Notes: generated by a model not told the origin, from the sequence alone. A stretch of 64,000 nucleotides of DNA from Maritimibacter sp. HL-12 (GCF_900177545.1 NZ_FXBQ01000001.1:3070163-3134162); one strand, 5' to 3'; counted from the first letter of the stretch, positions 18,921 through 28,687 are shown. Program-made: numbers and translations.

Positions 18921-19379
18921 TCATGCCTCGCGCGCTTGTGGCCGCCGCCGCCTCGTGGTGGCCCAGGCCAGTATGATCGAGGCCAGCACGCAGGCGGTGA
19001 ACAGATAGAGCCCCCAGCCGGTTTCGACCCGGGCAAAACCGGCCCCCTTCAGCACCACGATGTAGAGCGCGATCAGGAACACGTCGGCCATTGCCAGCCG
19101 GCCGAGGTGTTCCAGCACCGGCAGCACCCGCCGCCGCATCAGCCCGAACTGGATCAGGGCAAGGCCGATCACCTTGAGCATCGGTGCGAAGATCGCGAAG
19201 AAGGTCACCAGAAGCGCCAGCGCCACGTCGGTTTCCCACAGCGCCTGCAGCCCCGAGATCACGCTGATTTCCTCCAGCCCGAAGAACGGCAGGTCGATCC
19301 CGGCGCGCAGCAACGGTGCGAACCACGAGACCGGAAAGAGCACGACGAGCGCGAGGTTGAAAAGCCGGAGCCAGTTCAT
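18921..19379 (-). CDS. Paraquat-inducible protein A-like membrane protein
   Basis: A 152-residue membrane protein with four hydrophobic segments. The pattern FNLALVVLFPVSWFAPLLRA then a loop, and MADVFLIALYIVVLKGAG, matches the PqiA domain. Full PqiA carries two such units and cysteine motifs; this protein has one unit and no obvious Cys pairs, so it is a short form. PqiA-type proteins work with MCE proteins in lipid traffic between membranes. No MCE gene is nearby. It lies just upstream of radA in the same direction. Confidence 0.85.
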   Translation of the reverse strand: MNWLRLFNLALVVLFPVSWFAPLLRAGIDLPFFGLEEISVISGLQALWETDVALALLVTFFAIFAPMLKVIGLALIQFGLMRRRVLPVLEHLGRLAMADVFLIALYIVVLKGAGFARVETGWGLYLFTACVLASIILAWATTRRRRPQAREA

Positions 19380-19436
19380 GCCCCCCGGTTAGCGCATCGC
19401 GGTGCCGCGGGCGAGGGGAATTGCCGGCCTTGTGCC

Positions 19437-20486
19437 TCACTCGCGCCCCCGCGCATAGCGCCGGGCGTAGCGGGGGCCGAGCTGGGTGAGCACCTCGTAG
19501 CCGATCGTGCCCGCCGCCTCGGCGATGTCGTCCACCCCCTGGTGGCGGCCGAGCATGGTGAGAAACTTCGGGTCCGCGTTCAGGTGGCTGACCTCGACGC
19601 CGATCAGGTCCATCGACACCCGGCCGAGGATCGGGCAGGGGGTGTCTTCGTGAAACAGCACCCCGTGATTGGACAGGTGCCGCGACAGACCGTCGGCATA
19701 GCCGCCCGACACCGTCGCCACGCGGGTTGGCCGCTCGGCCACGAAGGTGTTGCCGTAGCCGATGCTTTCGCCGGCCGCGATCTCGCGCACCTGGATCACC
19801 GGCAACTCCAACTCCACCACCGCGCGCGCCTCCTCGAACGGCAAGCCGCCATAGAGCCCGACACCGGGCCGGGTGAGATCGAAGTGGTATTCCGGGCCGA
19901 GCTGGATGCCGCCGGTCGCCGCCAGCGAGCGCGGCACGTCGCAGCCTTCGGTGACCTCGATGAAGGCGTCGAGTTGGCGGCGGTTCATCTCGTGGTCGGG
20001 CTCGTCGGCGCAGGCGAGGTGGCTCATCAGGAGCCGCGGGCCAAGGCTCAGAACCAGATCGCGCACCGCCACCCACTCCGCGGGTTCCATCCCGAGCCGG
20101 TTCATGCCGGTATCGAGCTGAACCCCGAACGGATGGCCCGGCAGCGCCTCGAAATGCCGGGTCATCTGCTCGATCGAATTGAGCATCGGCACCAGCCCGA
20201 GATCGTGGATCATGTCGGTATCGCCCGGCATGTGGCCGGAAAAGACGCCGATCTCCGGCCCCGGTCCGAGCGCCTCGCGCAGCGCCCAGCCCTCTTCCGC
20301 CACCGCCACGAAGAAGCGCCGCGCCCCGGCGGCGGCCAGCGCGCGCGCCACCTTGCCCGCGCCCAGCCCGTAGCCATCGGCCTTCACCACCGCGGCGGTC
20401 TGAACCTCGGGGGCAGACATCGCGTCGAGCGCACGCCAGTTGGCGGCGATCGCGTCGAGATCAATCGTCAAACGTCCAGTGCTCAT
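19437..20486 (-). CDS. alr: Alanine racemase
   Basis: A 349-residue PLP enzyme that makes D-alanine for peptidoglycan. The N-terminal barrel shows [16 protein letters not shown] and the PLP-lysine motif [15 protein letters not shown]. The C-terminal domain has ESIGYGNTF with the catalytic Tyr, and a conserved [12 protein letters not shown] metal/substrate segment. The start at 20486 (MSTGRLTID) gives the normal alr length; an earlier ATG adds 12 residues. It is in line with the minus-strand pqiA-like and radA genes. Confidence 0.95.
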   Translation of the reverse strand: MSTGRLTIDLDAIAANWRALDAMSAPEVQTAAVVKADGYGLGAGKVARALAAAGARRFFVAVAEEGWALREALGPGPEIGVFSGHMPGDTDMIHDLGLVPMLNSIEQMTRHFEALPGHPFGVQLDTGMNRLGMEPAEWVAVRDLVLSLGPRLLMSHLACADEPDHEMNRRQLDAFIEVTEGCDVPRSLAATGGIQLGPEYHFDLTRPGVGLYGGLPFEEARAVVELELPVIQVREIAAGESIGYGNTFVAERPTRVATVSGGYADGLSRHLSNHGVLFHEDTPCPILGRVSMDLIGVEVSHLNADPKFLTMLGRHQGVDDIAEAAGTIGYEVLTQLGPRYARRYARGRE

Positions 20487-20599
20487 GGGGCCCGGTTTCC
20501 GGCAGGTGCGCGCGCAGGTCAAGGGGGAAACCGGGGCGGCGCAGGATCATGACCGAAATACCCAGTCGGTTGCGCCGGTGTGCAAACCGGCTGCCCGCC

Positions 20600-21847
20600 T
20601 CAGCCCGCGACCTCGGTTTCGATCCGGCTTGCGCGGTGCAGCGTGAGGTGGACCGGGCAGCGGTCGGCGATCTCGAGCAGCCGGCTGCGCTGGTCGTCGT
20701 CAAGATCGCCTTCGAGGGTGATCCGCCGGGTGAAGATATCCACCTTGAGCGGTCGGCCGCGGTCGTCCTTCGCGCCGTCTTCGTCCGGTTCCTTGCGGTG
20801 GGTGACATCGACGCTGATGCCGCTCACCGGCCATTTCTTTACCCGCGCATACATCCGCATCGTCATCGAGGTGCAGGTGCCGAGCGCGGCCTTGAGCAGC
20901 GCGTAGGGGTTCGGCCCCTTGTTGGCACCGCCCACGTCTTCCGGCTCGTCGCCGATGAAGCCGTGCCACGGCCCGTTCGCGACCGATTGGGTGAAGCCCT
21001 CCGGGTCAATCTCGCGCACCCGCACGGTGCCCTCGGGGGCGGGCTTTGCCGGTGCGGGCATCGCGCTTGTCGCCGGGGCGGCGAGATCGAGCCCGAGGTA
21101 GCGCCCGGACCAGGCGGCGATCACCGTGGCGGCGTACTCGGCATCTTCTGCCCGGCTGATCATGTGGTCGGCGTCGCCCAGCGTGATGAAGCTCTTGGGG
21201 TGGCGCGCCGCCTTGAAGATCTCGGCGGCATTGTCGATCCCCACCACCATGTCGCGCGGGGCGTGCATCACCAGCAGCGCGGCCCCCAGATCGTGGATTG
21301 CGGCATTGAGATCCTGGCTCTGAATGTCGTCGAGGAAGTCCTTGGAGATGTTGAACTTGCGCCCGCCAAGATCAACCTCCGCGACGCCGTTTTCCTCGAT
21401 CTCCTCGAGCCGGCAGGCGAAATTGCGGGCCACATGGTCGGGGGCGGCGGGGCTGCCCAGCGTCACCACCGCCCTGACCCCGTCGAGCCGGGCCGCGGCC
21501 TTGAGCACCGCGGTGCCGCCGAGCGAATGCCCGATCATCAGGCTTGGTGCCAGGTCACGCTCGGCCAGCGCCGCCGCCGCCGCTTCGAGATCGGAGATGT
21601 TCGAGGCGAACGTGGTTTCGCCGAACGCGCCCTCGCTGTCACCGAGCCCGGTGAAATCGAAACGCAGCACGGCGATGCCGGCCTCGGCCAGCCGCGCGGC
21701 GATCCGCCGGGCAGGCAGGATGTTCTTGGTGCAGGTGAAGCAATGGGCAAAGATCGCCGTGGCGCGCACCGCGCCTTCGGGCAGATCGAGCCGCCCGGCC
21801 AGCGTGCCGCCATCGTGGCCGGGAAACGTGAAGGGCTCGGTTTTCAT
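20600..21847 (-). CDS. Bifunctional alpha/beta hydrolase and OsmC family protein
   Basis: A 415-residue fusion. Residues 1 to about 255 form an alpha/beta hydrolase with the nucleophile elbow IGHSLGGTAV and a D-x-x-H pattern near the end of the domain (GDADHM). Residues about 275-415 form an OsmC/Ohr domain with both peroxidatic Cys sites, ALGTCTSMTMRMYA and ADRCPVHLTLHRA. OsmC proteins reduce organic hydroperoxides; the hydrolase half may cleave an ester to feed the second. The substrate is unknown. Both catalytic sets are intact, and fusions of this layout occur in many proteobacteria. Confidence 0.9.
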   Translation of the reverse strand: MKTEPFTFPGHDGGTLAGRLDLPEGAVRATAIFAHCFTCTKNILPARRIAARLAEAGIAVLRFDFTGLGDSEGAFGETTFASNISDLEAAAAALAERDLAPSLMIGHSLGGTAVLKAAARLDGVRAVVTLGSPAAPDHVARNFACRLEEIEENGVAEVDLGGRKFNISKDFLDDIQSQDLNAAIHDLGAALLVMHAPRDMVVGIDNAAEIFKAARHPKSFITLGDADHMISRAEDAEYAATVIAAWSGRYLGLDLAAPATSAMPAPAKPAPEGTVRVREIDPEGFTQSVANGPWHGFIGDEPEDVGGANKGPNPYALLKAALGTCTSMTMRMYARVKKWPVSGISVDVTHRKEPDEDGAKDDRGRPLKVDIFTRRITLEGDLDDDQRSRLLEIADRCPVHLTLHRASRIETEVAG

Positions 21848-21988
21848 GTCGGGTCAATCCTTTGGGGTCGAGTGCAAGGTGGGCGGCATCGCGGACGGAA
21901 ACAAGACCTGTCGACCGCGCCCGCGGCAAGGCGGGTGATTGTCGCAACGGGGCTTGCGGCGCTCAGGAACCGGGGTCATCTTCGCCCG

Positions 21989-22813
21989 ATGACCACGCGC
22001 TCGCAAATCCAGGTTCCCCTCGGGGCACCGCTGCACCAACACCTCCCGCTCAGGCCATGGGCCGAGGAAAAGACCCGCCGCCTGCCGGGGCTGAACCCGG
22101 TGGCACCCGGCGACTGGCTGCGCGTCGACGAGGTGTTTGCCGCGCAGATGCGCCTGCGTGACGCGCTGATCGCCAACCGGCGCGCGGCGGTGCTGGCGCT
22201 TGACGAGGCCGCGCGCCCGGCGGCGGAGGAGCTGCTGGGCGCGGTGCTCGCGGAGGTCGCGGCCAAGCCCGGCTACGTGATCGGGGCACAGAGCGTGGTC
22301 CGGCCCGATGGCGTGGAGGTGCCGCTTGACCGCACCGATCCGCTCGCCACCGCCGGGCGGTTGGTGCAGGAAGATCTCGTGCTCCTCGAAAAGCCGGACG
22401 CGGGCGACGAGCACCTGCTCACCGGCGCGGTGCTCTGTTTTCCGGCAAGCTGGACCTTGGAGCAGAAATTCCTGCGCCCGCTCACCACGATCCACGTGCC
22501 GGTGCCGGATTACGACGGCAATATCGCGCGCCGGGTGCAACGGTTGTTCGACGGGTTGCAGCCGGATCGGCCGATCTGGCGGGCGAATTATCTCGTCTAC
22601 GGCGACCCGGCCCTGCACCAGCCGCGCCGCGAGGGCGAGGCGCGCAAGCTCGCGCCGGAGGGGCCGCGGTTTCTGCGGATGGAGCGGCAGGTGCTCAAGC
22701 GGCTGGAGCGCAGCCGCGCGGTGGTGTTTTCGATCCACAGCTATGTTCTGGAGATGGATGCGCTCGCGCCGGAGGATCGCGCGGCGCTCGCCGGGCTTTC
22801 GGCGGTCGGCTGA
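21989..22813 (+). CDS. DUF3445 family protein (heme-dependent oxidative N-demethylase-like)
   Basis: A 274-residue protein starting at ATG 21989. HLPLRPWAEEKTRRLPGLNPV at the N-terminus (split by one residue at most from the family form), then VLCFPASWTLEQKF, and the C-terminal SRAVVFSIHSYVLEMDAL, match DUF3445. A characterised member is a heme-dependent oxidative N-demethylase. The likely iron-ligand His and Cys are present in those blocks, but I cannot assign the substrate. It reads divergently from the hydrolase/OsmC gene with a 141-base gap, and a hairpin follows its stop. Confidence 0.82.
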   Translation: MTTRSQIQVPLGAPLHQHLPLRPWAEEKTRRLPGLNPVAPGDWLRVDEVFAAQMRLRDALIANRRAAVLALDEAARPAAEELLGAVLAEVAAKPGYVIGAQSVVRPDGVEVPLDRTDPLATAGRLVQEDLVLLEKPDAGDEHLLTGAVLCFPASWTLEQKFLRPLTTIHVPVPDYDGNIARRVQRLFDGLQPDRPIWRANYLVYGDPALHQPRREGEARKLAPEGPRFLRMERQVLKRLERSRAVVFSIHSYVLEMDALAPEDRAALAGLSAVG

Positions 22814-22814
22814 G

Positions 22815-22837
22815 GCCCCGGCCCGGTCGGCCGGGGC
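22815..22837. terminator. Hairpin between convergent genes
   Basis: GCCCCGGC and GCCGGGGC form an 8-bp perfect stem with a seven-base loop, between the stop of the plus-strand DUF3445 gene and the stop of the minus-strand unknown gene. No clear T run follows on either side, so it is only a probable shared terminator. Confidence 0.4.
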
Positions 22838-22839
22838 AA

Positions 22840-23685
22840 TCAGCTCAGGTAAGACAGCAATGTCTGCCCGACGCCGCTTTGCGAAATGCCCATCACCGAG
22901 CCGGTGATCGCGGTGGTGCGGGCGGAGAAGCCGAGGCTTTCGCGCCCGAGCACCGCCAGGGTGAGCAGCGCTGCGCCCACCGGCAGGGCGAAGACCAGCA
23001 TCGCCGCGTTGAGCGAGTTGACCGCCGCGCGGTGCACGATCGGCTGCGCCTCCGGGTCGGGGTCCCACAGCGTGTTTTCTTCGGTCGCGGGCTTGGCCCC
23101 TGGTTCCACGTAAGGGGTGATATCAATCACCTCGGCGTTTTCGCGCTGCGGTTCAGGCTCGCCGTTCCAGGCCTTTCGGGCCATCTCCCACATCAACTCT
23201 TCGGTCTGCGAATCGTGCGGCGCGGCAAGGTTGCGCGCGCGCGGCGTGGCGATGTCGTCGACCAGCTTGTCGTGGGCATCGGCGTCGAAGGCACCGGGGT
23301 ATTCGCGCACGATCAGCCGCTCGGGCGCGCCATGCGCGGTGATCCGGTCCGCCAGCCCCTGGCATATCGCCGCGCGGTCCTCGAAATTCGGTCCGGCGGG
23401 CGCGCCTTCGGGGCCGGGTCCGACCGAGACCACGATACATTCGGCAAAGCGCGGGGCCGCGCCGGACTCGTCGCAGGTTTCGGCCAGCCTGGTCGAGGCC
23501 AGGCAGATCCGCATCGTCGCGAGGTCGTAGACGACGAAATCGTCATACGCCGCCTCGATATCGAGCTGTCCCTCGGGATTGGCCCAGAGCGCCCGCCCCA
23601 GTTCATGCGAGAGGGCCGGGAAGTCTATTTTACTGTCTTCTGCGTAACACAACGCGGCAATCGTACTGTTGGCGATCCCGTTCAT
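22840..23685 (-). CDS. Unknown protein with C-terminal membrane segment
   Basis: A 281-residue protein I do not recognise. The start at 23685 has AGGAGG seven bases upstream, which beats the longer frame to 23727. The first 215 residues are hydrophilic and acidic, with several Cys residues in the N-terminal half (ALCYAEDS, RICLAS, ETCDES, CIVVSVG, AICQGL). A single clear hydrophobic stretch, AMLVFALPVGAALLTLAVLG, lies at about residues 239-258, followed by a short tail. It may be a tail-anchored or bitopic membrane protein. It is isolated, with its own upstream region, convergent to DUF3445. Confidence 0.75.
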   Translation of the reverse strand: MNGIANSTIAALCYAEDSKIDFPALSHELGRALWANPEGQLDIEAAYDDFVVYDLATMRICLASTRLAETCDESGAAPRFAECIVVSVGPGPEGAPAGPNFEDRAAICQGLADRITAHGAPERLIVREYPGAFDADAHDKLVDDIATPRARNLAAPHDSQTEELMWEMARKAWNGEPEPQRENAEVIDITPYVEPGAKPATEENTLWDPDPEAQPIVHRAAVNSLNAAMLVFALPVGAALLTLAVLGRESLGFSARTTAITGSVMGISQSGVGQTLLSYLS

Positions 23686-23863
23686 TTCCGGTCCTCCTGC
23701 CATCAGGTCAACCGCAGGTAATCCCAAGAATTCGTCTACAATTTGAAATTTTCAGGGTTATTGATCCACCCGGGTCCAACGTTGGACACCATTTGGGCGC
23801 AAATCACGCCCCCAAGGGCGGGATTGTTTCCGTCGCACCGAAAACGAGGTGCCGGGCAGAAGA

Positions 23864-23888
23864 AAGGGGCACCCCTCGGGCGCCCCTT
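23864..23888 (-). terminator. Rho-independent terminator of glnA
   Basis: Read on the minus strand, AAGGGGCGCC-CGAGG-GGTGCCCCTT forms a 10-bp stem (one G-U) followed by TTTCTTC. It lies 22 bases after the glnA stop. Confidence 0.75.
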
Positions 23889-23909
23889 CCGGTCGGTCTG
23901 TCGCCGCGA

Positions 23910-25316
23910 TCAGCAGCTGTAATACATCAGGTATTCCACCGGGTGCGGGGTGTGCTCGTAGGCATAGACCTCTTCCCACTTCAGATCGAGATAGCCCTGG
24001 ATCTGGTCCTTGGTGAACACGTCGCCCGCAAGCAGGAAATCGTGGTCGTTTTCCAGCGCCGTGAGGGCCTCGCGCAGCGAGCCGCAGACGGTCTCGATGT
24101 CATGCAGCTCTTCCGGCGGCAGATCGTAGAGGTTCTTGTCCTGCGCCGGGCCCGGGTCGATCTTGTTCCTGATCCCGTCGAGGCCAGCCATCAGCAGCGC
24201 CGCGAAGGCGAGGTAGGGGTTGGCGGCGGGATCGGGGAAGCGGGCCTCGACGCGCTTGGCCTTCGGGCTCTCGGTCCACGGGATACGCACGCAGCCCGAG
24301 CGGTTGCGGGCCGAGTAGGCGCGCAGCACCGGGGCCTCGAAACCGGGCACGAGGCGCTTGTAGGAGTTGGTCGCCGGGTTGGTGAAGGCGTTGAGCGTTT
24401 TCGCGTGCTTGAGGATGCCGCCGATGAACCACAGGGCTTCCTGGCTCAGATCGGCATACTTGTCGCCGGCGAAGAGCGGCTTGCCGTCTTTCCAGATCGA
24501 CATGTTGACGTGCATCCCCGAGCCGTTGTCGCCCTTCATCGGCTTGGGCATGAAGGTGGCCGTCTTGCCGTAGGCGGCGGCGACGTTGTGGATGACGTAC
24601 TTGTATTTCTGAAGCTCGTCGGCCTGGGTGGTGAGGCTGTCGAAGATCAGGCCAAGCTCGTGCTGGGCGCTCGCCACCTCGTGGTGGTGCTTGTCGACCT
24701 TCATGCCGATCTGCTTCATCGTCGAGAGCATTTCGGAGCGGATGTCCTGGGCGTCGTCGATCGGGTTGACCGGGAAGTAGCCGCCCTTGTGCTGGGCGCG
24801 GTGGCCCATGTTGCCCATCTCGTATTCGGTATCGGTGTTCCAGGCGGCATCGACCGCGTCGAGCTGGAACGACACCTTGTGCGGCGTCACCGAGTAGCGC
24901 ACGTCGTCGAACAGGAAGAACTCGGCTTCCGGCCCGAAATAGGCGGCATCGCCGATCCCGGTCGACTTGAGATAGGCCTCGGCCTTCTGCGCGGTGCCGC
25001 GCGGATCGCGCTCGTAGGGTTCGCCGGTGTCGGGCTCGACGATCGAGCAATGCAGGCACAGCGTCTTCTCGGCATAGAACGGGTCGATATAGGCCGAGGC
25101 CGGATCGGGCATCAGTTTCATGTCGGAAGCCTCGATCGACTTCCAGCCGGCAATCGAGGAGCCGTCGAACATGAAGCCCTCTTCGAGGAAATCCTCGTCG
25201 ACGAGATCGGCGACCACGGTCACGTGCTGAAGCTTGCCCTTCGGGTCGGTGAAGCGGATATCGACGTAGGCGACGTCTTCTTCCGACATCAGCTTGAGAA
25301 CGTCAGCGTTGTTCAT
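23910..25316 (-). CDS. glnA: Glutamine synthetase type I
   Basis: A 468-residue enzyme, of normal GSI length, making glutamine from glutamate, ammonia and ATP. The start ATG 25316 ([19 protein letters not shown]) matches the family. The metal and ATP site is seen as [10 protein letters not shown], and [10 protein letters not shown] and NRSGCVRIP are conserved active-site blocks. Tyr397 in [10 protein letters not shown] is the adenylylation site used by GlnE. It follows glnB by 52 bases on the same strand, the usual glnBA operon of alphaproteobacteria. PII, from the gene upstream, controls its adenylylation. Confidence 0.97.
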   Translation of the reverse strand: MNNADVLKLMSEEDVAYVDIRFTDPKGKLQHVTVVADLVDEDFLEEGFMFDGSSIAGWKSIEASDMKLMPDPASAYIDPFYAEKTLCLHCSIVEPDTGEPYERDPRGTAQKAEAYLKSTGIGDAAYFGPEAEFFLFDDVRYSVTPHKVSFQLDAVDAAWNTDTEYEMGNMGHRAQHKGGYFPVNPIDDAQDIRSEMLSTMKQIGMKVDKHHHEVASAQHELGLIFDSLTTQADELQKYKYVIHNVAAAYGKTATFMPKPMKGDNGSGMHVNMSIWKDGKPLFAGDKYADLSQEALWFIGGILKHAKTLNAFTNPATNSYKRLVPGFEAPVLRAYSARNRSGCVRIPWTESPKAKRVEARFPDPAANPYLAFAALLMAGLDGIRNKIDPGPAQDKNLYDLPPEELHDIETVCGSLREALTALENDHDFLLAGDVFTKDQIQGYLDLKWEEVYAYEHTPHPVEYLMYYSC

Positions 25317-25368
25317 TTGACATTTTCCCTTGGTTTCAGTGTTTGGGGTTTGGCGCTCACGGGGCCGG

Positions 25369-25725
<357 letters not shown>

Positions 25726-25815
25726 TCAGGTTCGCCGCCCAGTGACCACTTTCACAGGGCGGCCTCAATTGGATAGGGTCGTGGTAGACTGGTGCGGCGC
25801 AGGATTCCAGCGAAG

Positions 25816-25834
25816 TTGCATAAATTTTGTGCAA
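25816..25834. promoter_or_regulatory. NtrC-like palindrome upstream of glnB
   Basis: TTGCATAAATTTTGTGCAA is a near-perfect inverted repeat, with TGCA arms 9 bases apart as in the enteric NtrC box TGCAC-N7-GTGCA. One arm base departs from the enteric form (T for C). It lies 109 bases upstream of the glnB start and 46 before the divergent nnr start. Seen: the palindrome. Inferred: NtrC binding. Confidence 0.5.
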
Positions 25835-25879
25835 AGAGCCGCCAAACCGGGCGGAAAATGAAGAATAGGAGGGCCAAGC

Positions 25880-27502
25880 ATGGCCATTCTGCTGACATCT
25901 GCCCAAATGCGCGCCATCGAGGGCGCGGCGATCGCCTCCGGTGCGGTCAGCGGGCTCGAGTTGATGGAGCGCGCCGGCGCGGGCGTGCTGGAGGCGCTTG
26001 TCGCGCACTGGCCGGACTGCGCGACGCGGCCCGGGCTGGCGGTGGTGCTTTGCGGCCCCGGTAACAATGGCGGCGATGGCTTTGTCATCGCCCGGCTGCT
26101 CGCAAAGGCGGGCTGGGAGGTGCGCCTCGGTCTGCTCGGAAGGCCCGACCGGCTGCCGCCCGACGCCCGCACCAATCACGACCTGTGGGCCGCTCTCGGT
26201 GCGGTGCAGAGCCTCGACGACGCGCTCGCCGCCCTCGGCAAGGCCGATCTGGCGGTGGATGCGCTGTTCGGCACCGGGCTTGCCCGCCCGCTCGAAGGCA
26301 CGGCGGCGCGGGCGGCCAATGCGTTGGCGGAAATGGCCTGGGGCGGCGGCCGGGTGCTGGCGGTCGATGCGCCATCGGGTTTGTGCATGGATTCGGGCCG
26401 CCCGCTGGTGCCGCCCGAGGGCGATGGCGTGGCGGCCGCCACCCTGACGGTGAGCTTCCACGCGCTGAAAGCCGGGCATGTGCTCGCCGAAGGGCCCGAA
26501 AGGTGTGGCCGGGCCGTTGTCGCCGATATCGGCCTCACCGCGTCGCAGCATCGCGCCGCGCTCGGGGTGGACGGGGTGCAGACGCTTGCCGCCATTGTGG
26601 AACCGCCCGATGCCGGGCGGCTCGACAAGGCGGCACACCCGGGCGCGCACAAATACGGACACGGCCACGCACTGGTGCTCGCGGGGGGTGCGGGCAAGGG
26701 CGGCGCGGCGCGGCTCGCCGCGCGCGCAGCACTCCGGGTGGGCGCGGGGCTGGTGACACTCGGGGTGCCGTGGGAAGCGATGGCCGAGAACGCCGCCCAG
26801 CTCACCGCGATCATGCTGGCCGGGGTCGACGATGCCGCCGCACTCGAACACCTGCTCGACGACGACCGGCTGAACGCGCTTGCGCTTGGGCCGGGACTGG
26901 GACGCGGGCGTGCGCGCCTGCTGGTGCCGGTCGCGCTCGCCGCGCAGCGCCCCGTCGTGCTCGATGCCGATGCGCTCACCGCCTTCGCCGATGATCCCGC
27001 CGCATTGTTCGCCATATTGCATGGCAAGGCGGTGCTCACGCCCCACGCCGGAGAATTCGCCCGGCTGTTTCCCGACATCGCTGCGGGGCTGCATGGTCCG
27101 GCGCGGCACGGCCCGGCCCCGTCGCGGCTCGATGCGGCCCGCGCGGCCGCGGCGATCTCGAACGCGGTGGTGCTGCTCAAGGGGCCCGACACGGTGATCG
27201 CCACGCCCGAAGGGCGCGTGGCGGTGAATGTCGCGGCCTATGATCGCGCCGCGCCATGGCTGGCAACGGCGGGGGCAGGCGACGTGCTGACCGGGCTGAT
27301 CGCCGGGCTGATGGCGCGCGGCTTCTCCGCCTTCGCCGCCGCCAAGGCCGGTGCCTGGCTGCATACCGAGGCGGCGCGCGCCTTCGGGCCGGGGTTGATT
27401 GCCGAGGACTTGCCGGAGGTTCTGCCCGCGGTGTTGCGTGGCCTCATCGCGTCCGGCATCGCGCCGGAGCCGGGCGCGGCAGGCGTGGTTTGGCCCCCAT
27501 AA
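25880..27502 (+). CDS. nnr: Bifunctional NAD(P)H-hydrate epimerase/dehydratase
   Basis: A 540-residue repair enzyme for hydrated NAD(P)H. The N-terminal YjeF epimerase domain (about 1-215) holds CGPGNNGGDGFVIAR and AVDALFGTGLARPL. The C-terminal ADP/ATP-dependent dehydratase domain (about 220-530) has HKYGHGHALVLAGGAGKGGA, DADALTAFA, LTPHAGEF and ATAGAGDVLTGLIAGL, the nucleotide and catalytic block. ATG 25880 has an AGGAGG upstream. It is divergent from glnB across a shared 172-base control region. Domain order and length are as in the family. Confidence 0.95.
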   Translation: MAILLTSAQMRAIEGAAIASGAVSGLELMERAGAGVLEALVAHWPDCATRPGLAVVLCGPGNNGGDGFVIARLLAKAGWEVRLGLLGRPDRLPPDARTNHDLWAALGAVQSLDDALAALGKADLAVDALFGTGLARPLEGTAARAANALAEMAWGGGRVLAVDAPSGLCMDSGRPLVPPEGDGVAAATLTVSFHALKAGHVLAEGPERCGRAVVADIGLTASQHRAALGVDGVQTLAAIVEPPDAGRLDKAAHPGAHKYGHGHALVLAGGAGKGGAARLAARAALRVGAGLVTLGVPWEAMAENAAQLTAIMLAGVDDAAALEHLLDDDRLNALALGPGLGRGRARLLVPVALAAQRPVVLDADALTAFADDPAALFAILHGKAVLTPHAGEFARLFPDIAAGLHGPARHGPAPSRLDAARAAAAISNAVVLLKGPDTVIATPEGRVAVNVAAYDRAAPWLATAGAGDVLTGLIAGLMARGFSAFAAAKAGAWLHTEAARAFGPGLIAEDLPEVLPAVLRGLIASGIAPEPGAAGVVWPP

Positions 27503-27506
27503 CGAC

Positions 27507-27535
27507 TTGACTTCCACCGCTTTCCCGAGGATAAG
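27507..27535 (+). promoter_or_regulatory. Possible promoter of rplU-rpmA
   Basis: TTGACT, 17 bases, then GATAAG resembles a sigma-70 promoter, five bases after the nnr stop. It would give a leader of about 130 bases. Between it and the rplU ATG lie two hairpins, 27543-27568 (TCCGGAC arms) and 27580-27594 (CGCCCC-CGA-GGGGCG). Ribosomal protein leaders often act in feedback control, but no known class is recognised here. Confidence 0.4.
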
Positions 27536-27671
27536 CCGGGCTTCCGGACCGGGAGGGCCCCGTCCGGAGGTTGAAACCACGCCCCCGAGGGGCGCGCAGT
27601 TCGAGGCGGCGAAAGCCATGACGCCGGCAGGGCCGGGGCCGAAGGACGCGGAAGAAATGAAGGAATGCCAG

Positions 27672-28376
27672 ATGTTTGCGGTCCTCAAGACCGGTGGCAA
27701 GCAATACAAGGTCCAGGCCGGCGACGTGCTGCGCGTGGAAAAGCTTGCGGCCAATGCCGGCGACAAGGTTCAGTTCAACGAGATTCTCATGGTCGGCGCG
27801 ACGGTGGGCTCCCCCCTCGTGGAGGGCGCGGGCGTCCAGGCCGAGGTGATCGACCAGATCAAGGGCGAAAAGCTCATCCATTTCGTCAAGCGCCGCCGTA
27901 AGCACGGCTCCAAGCGCACCAAGGGCCACCGCCAGCAGCTTACGCTTCTGCGGGTGACCGACGTGCTCGAGAAGGGCGCCGACAAATCGGGTGTGATGGC
28001 TGCCGTGGGCGCCGGTTCGGTGTCGGGCTTCGCCTACGCCGCTGCCGCCGCAAAACCGGCGAAGAAGGCCGCACCGAAGGCCGAGAAGAAGGCCGCGCCG
28101 AAAGCCGAGAAGGCTGCGCCGAAAGCCGAGAAGAAGGCCGAGAAGAAGGCTGCGGCCAAGGCCGATGCGCCCGCCGCCGGTGCCGACGATCTCAAGCAGC
28201 TTTCGGGTGTTGGCCCGGCGCTGGAGAAGAAACTGCTCGAGGCCGGCGTGACCTCGTTCGCGCAGATCGCTGCGTGGACCGAGGCCGACATCGCGGAATT
28301 CGACGAGAAACTGAGCTTCAAGGGCCGGATCGAGCGTGAAGGCTGGGTCGAACAGGCCAAGAAGCTGGCGAAGTAA
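27672..28376 (+). CDS. rplU: Ribosomal protein L21 with C-terminal extension
   Basis: A 234-residue form. Residues 1 to about 105 are L21, starting MFAVLKTGGKQYKV and including HFVKRRRKHGSKRTKGHRQQ, which contacts rRNA. Then comes a linker of about 50 residues made of repeated KKAAPKAE-type units. The last 50 residues, LKQLSGVGPALEKKLLEAGV and AQIAAWTEADIAEFD, form a helix-hairpin-helix-type domain. L21 is usually about 103 residues long, so the tail doubles it. ATG 27672 is chosen because the L21 fold starts there, with AAGGAA upstream. rpmA follows 12 bases later. Confidence 0.95.
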   Translation: MFAVLKTGGKQYKVQAGDVLRVEKLAANAGDKVQFNEILMVGATVGSPLVEGAGVQAEVIDQIKGEKLIHFVKRRRKHGSKRTKGHRQQLTLLRVTDVLEKGADKSGVMAAVGAGSVSGFAYAAAAAKPAKKAAPKAEKKAAPKAEKAAPKAEKKAEKKAAAKADAPAAGADDLKQLSGVGPALEKKLLEAGVTSFAQIAAWTEADIAEFDEKLSFKGRIEREGWVEQAKKLAK

Positions 28377-28388
28377 GGAGAGAGCGAG

Positions 28389-28658
28389 ATGGCACACAAG
28401 AAAGCAGGCGGCAGCTCCCGCAACGGGCGCGACTCTGCCGGTCGCCGCCTCGGCGTCAAGAAGTTCGGCGGCCAGGCCGTGATCCCGGGCAACATCATCA
28501 TCCGTCAGCGCGGCACCAAGATGTGGCCGGGCGAGGGTGTCGGCATGGGCAAGGATCACACCATCTTCGCGACCGTCGAGGGCAAGGTGTCGTTCAGCAA
28601 GGGCCTCAAGGGCCGCACCTTCATTTCGGTGATGCCGGTACCGGAGGCCGCCGAGTAA
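28389..28658 (+). CDS. rpmA: Ribosomal protein L27
   Basis: An 89-residue protein of the large subunit whose N-terminal tail reaches the peptidyl transferase centre. The typical start [20 protein letters not shown] and the block [18 protein letters not shown] are present. It follows rplU in the standard order and is followed by a clear terminator. Normal length, nothing unusual. Confidence 0.98.
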   Translation: MAHKKAGGSSRNGRDSAGRRLGVKKFGGQAVIPGNIIIRQRGTKMWPGEGVGMGKDHTIFATVEGKVSFSKGLKGRTFISVMPVPEAAE

Positions 28659-28687
28659 GCCGAACCCGAAGCAGCAAGCACATTCAG

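Noticed and set aside
18558-20552. A 664-residue plus-strand frame across radA, the pqiA-like gene and alr
   Set aside because: It spans three known minus-strand genes and has no recognisable motif.
28049-28160. Repeated GCCGAGAAGAAGGCC-type DNA within rplU
   Set aside because: This is the coding of the KKAAPKAE linker of L21, not a CRISPR or separate repeat.
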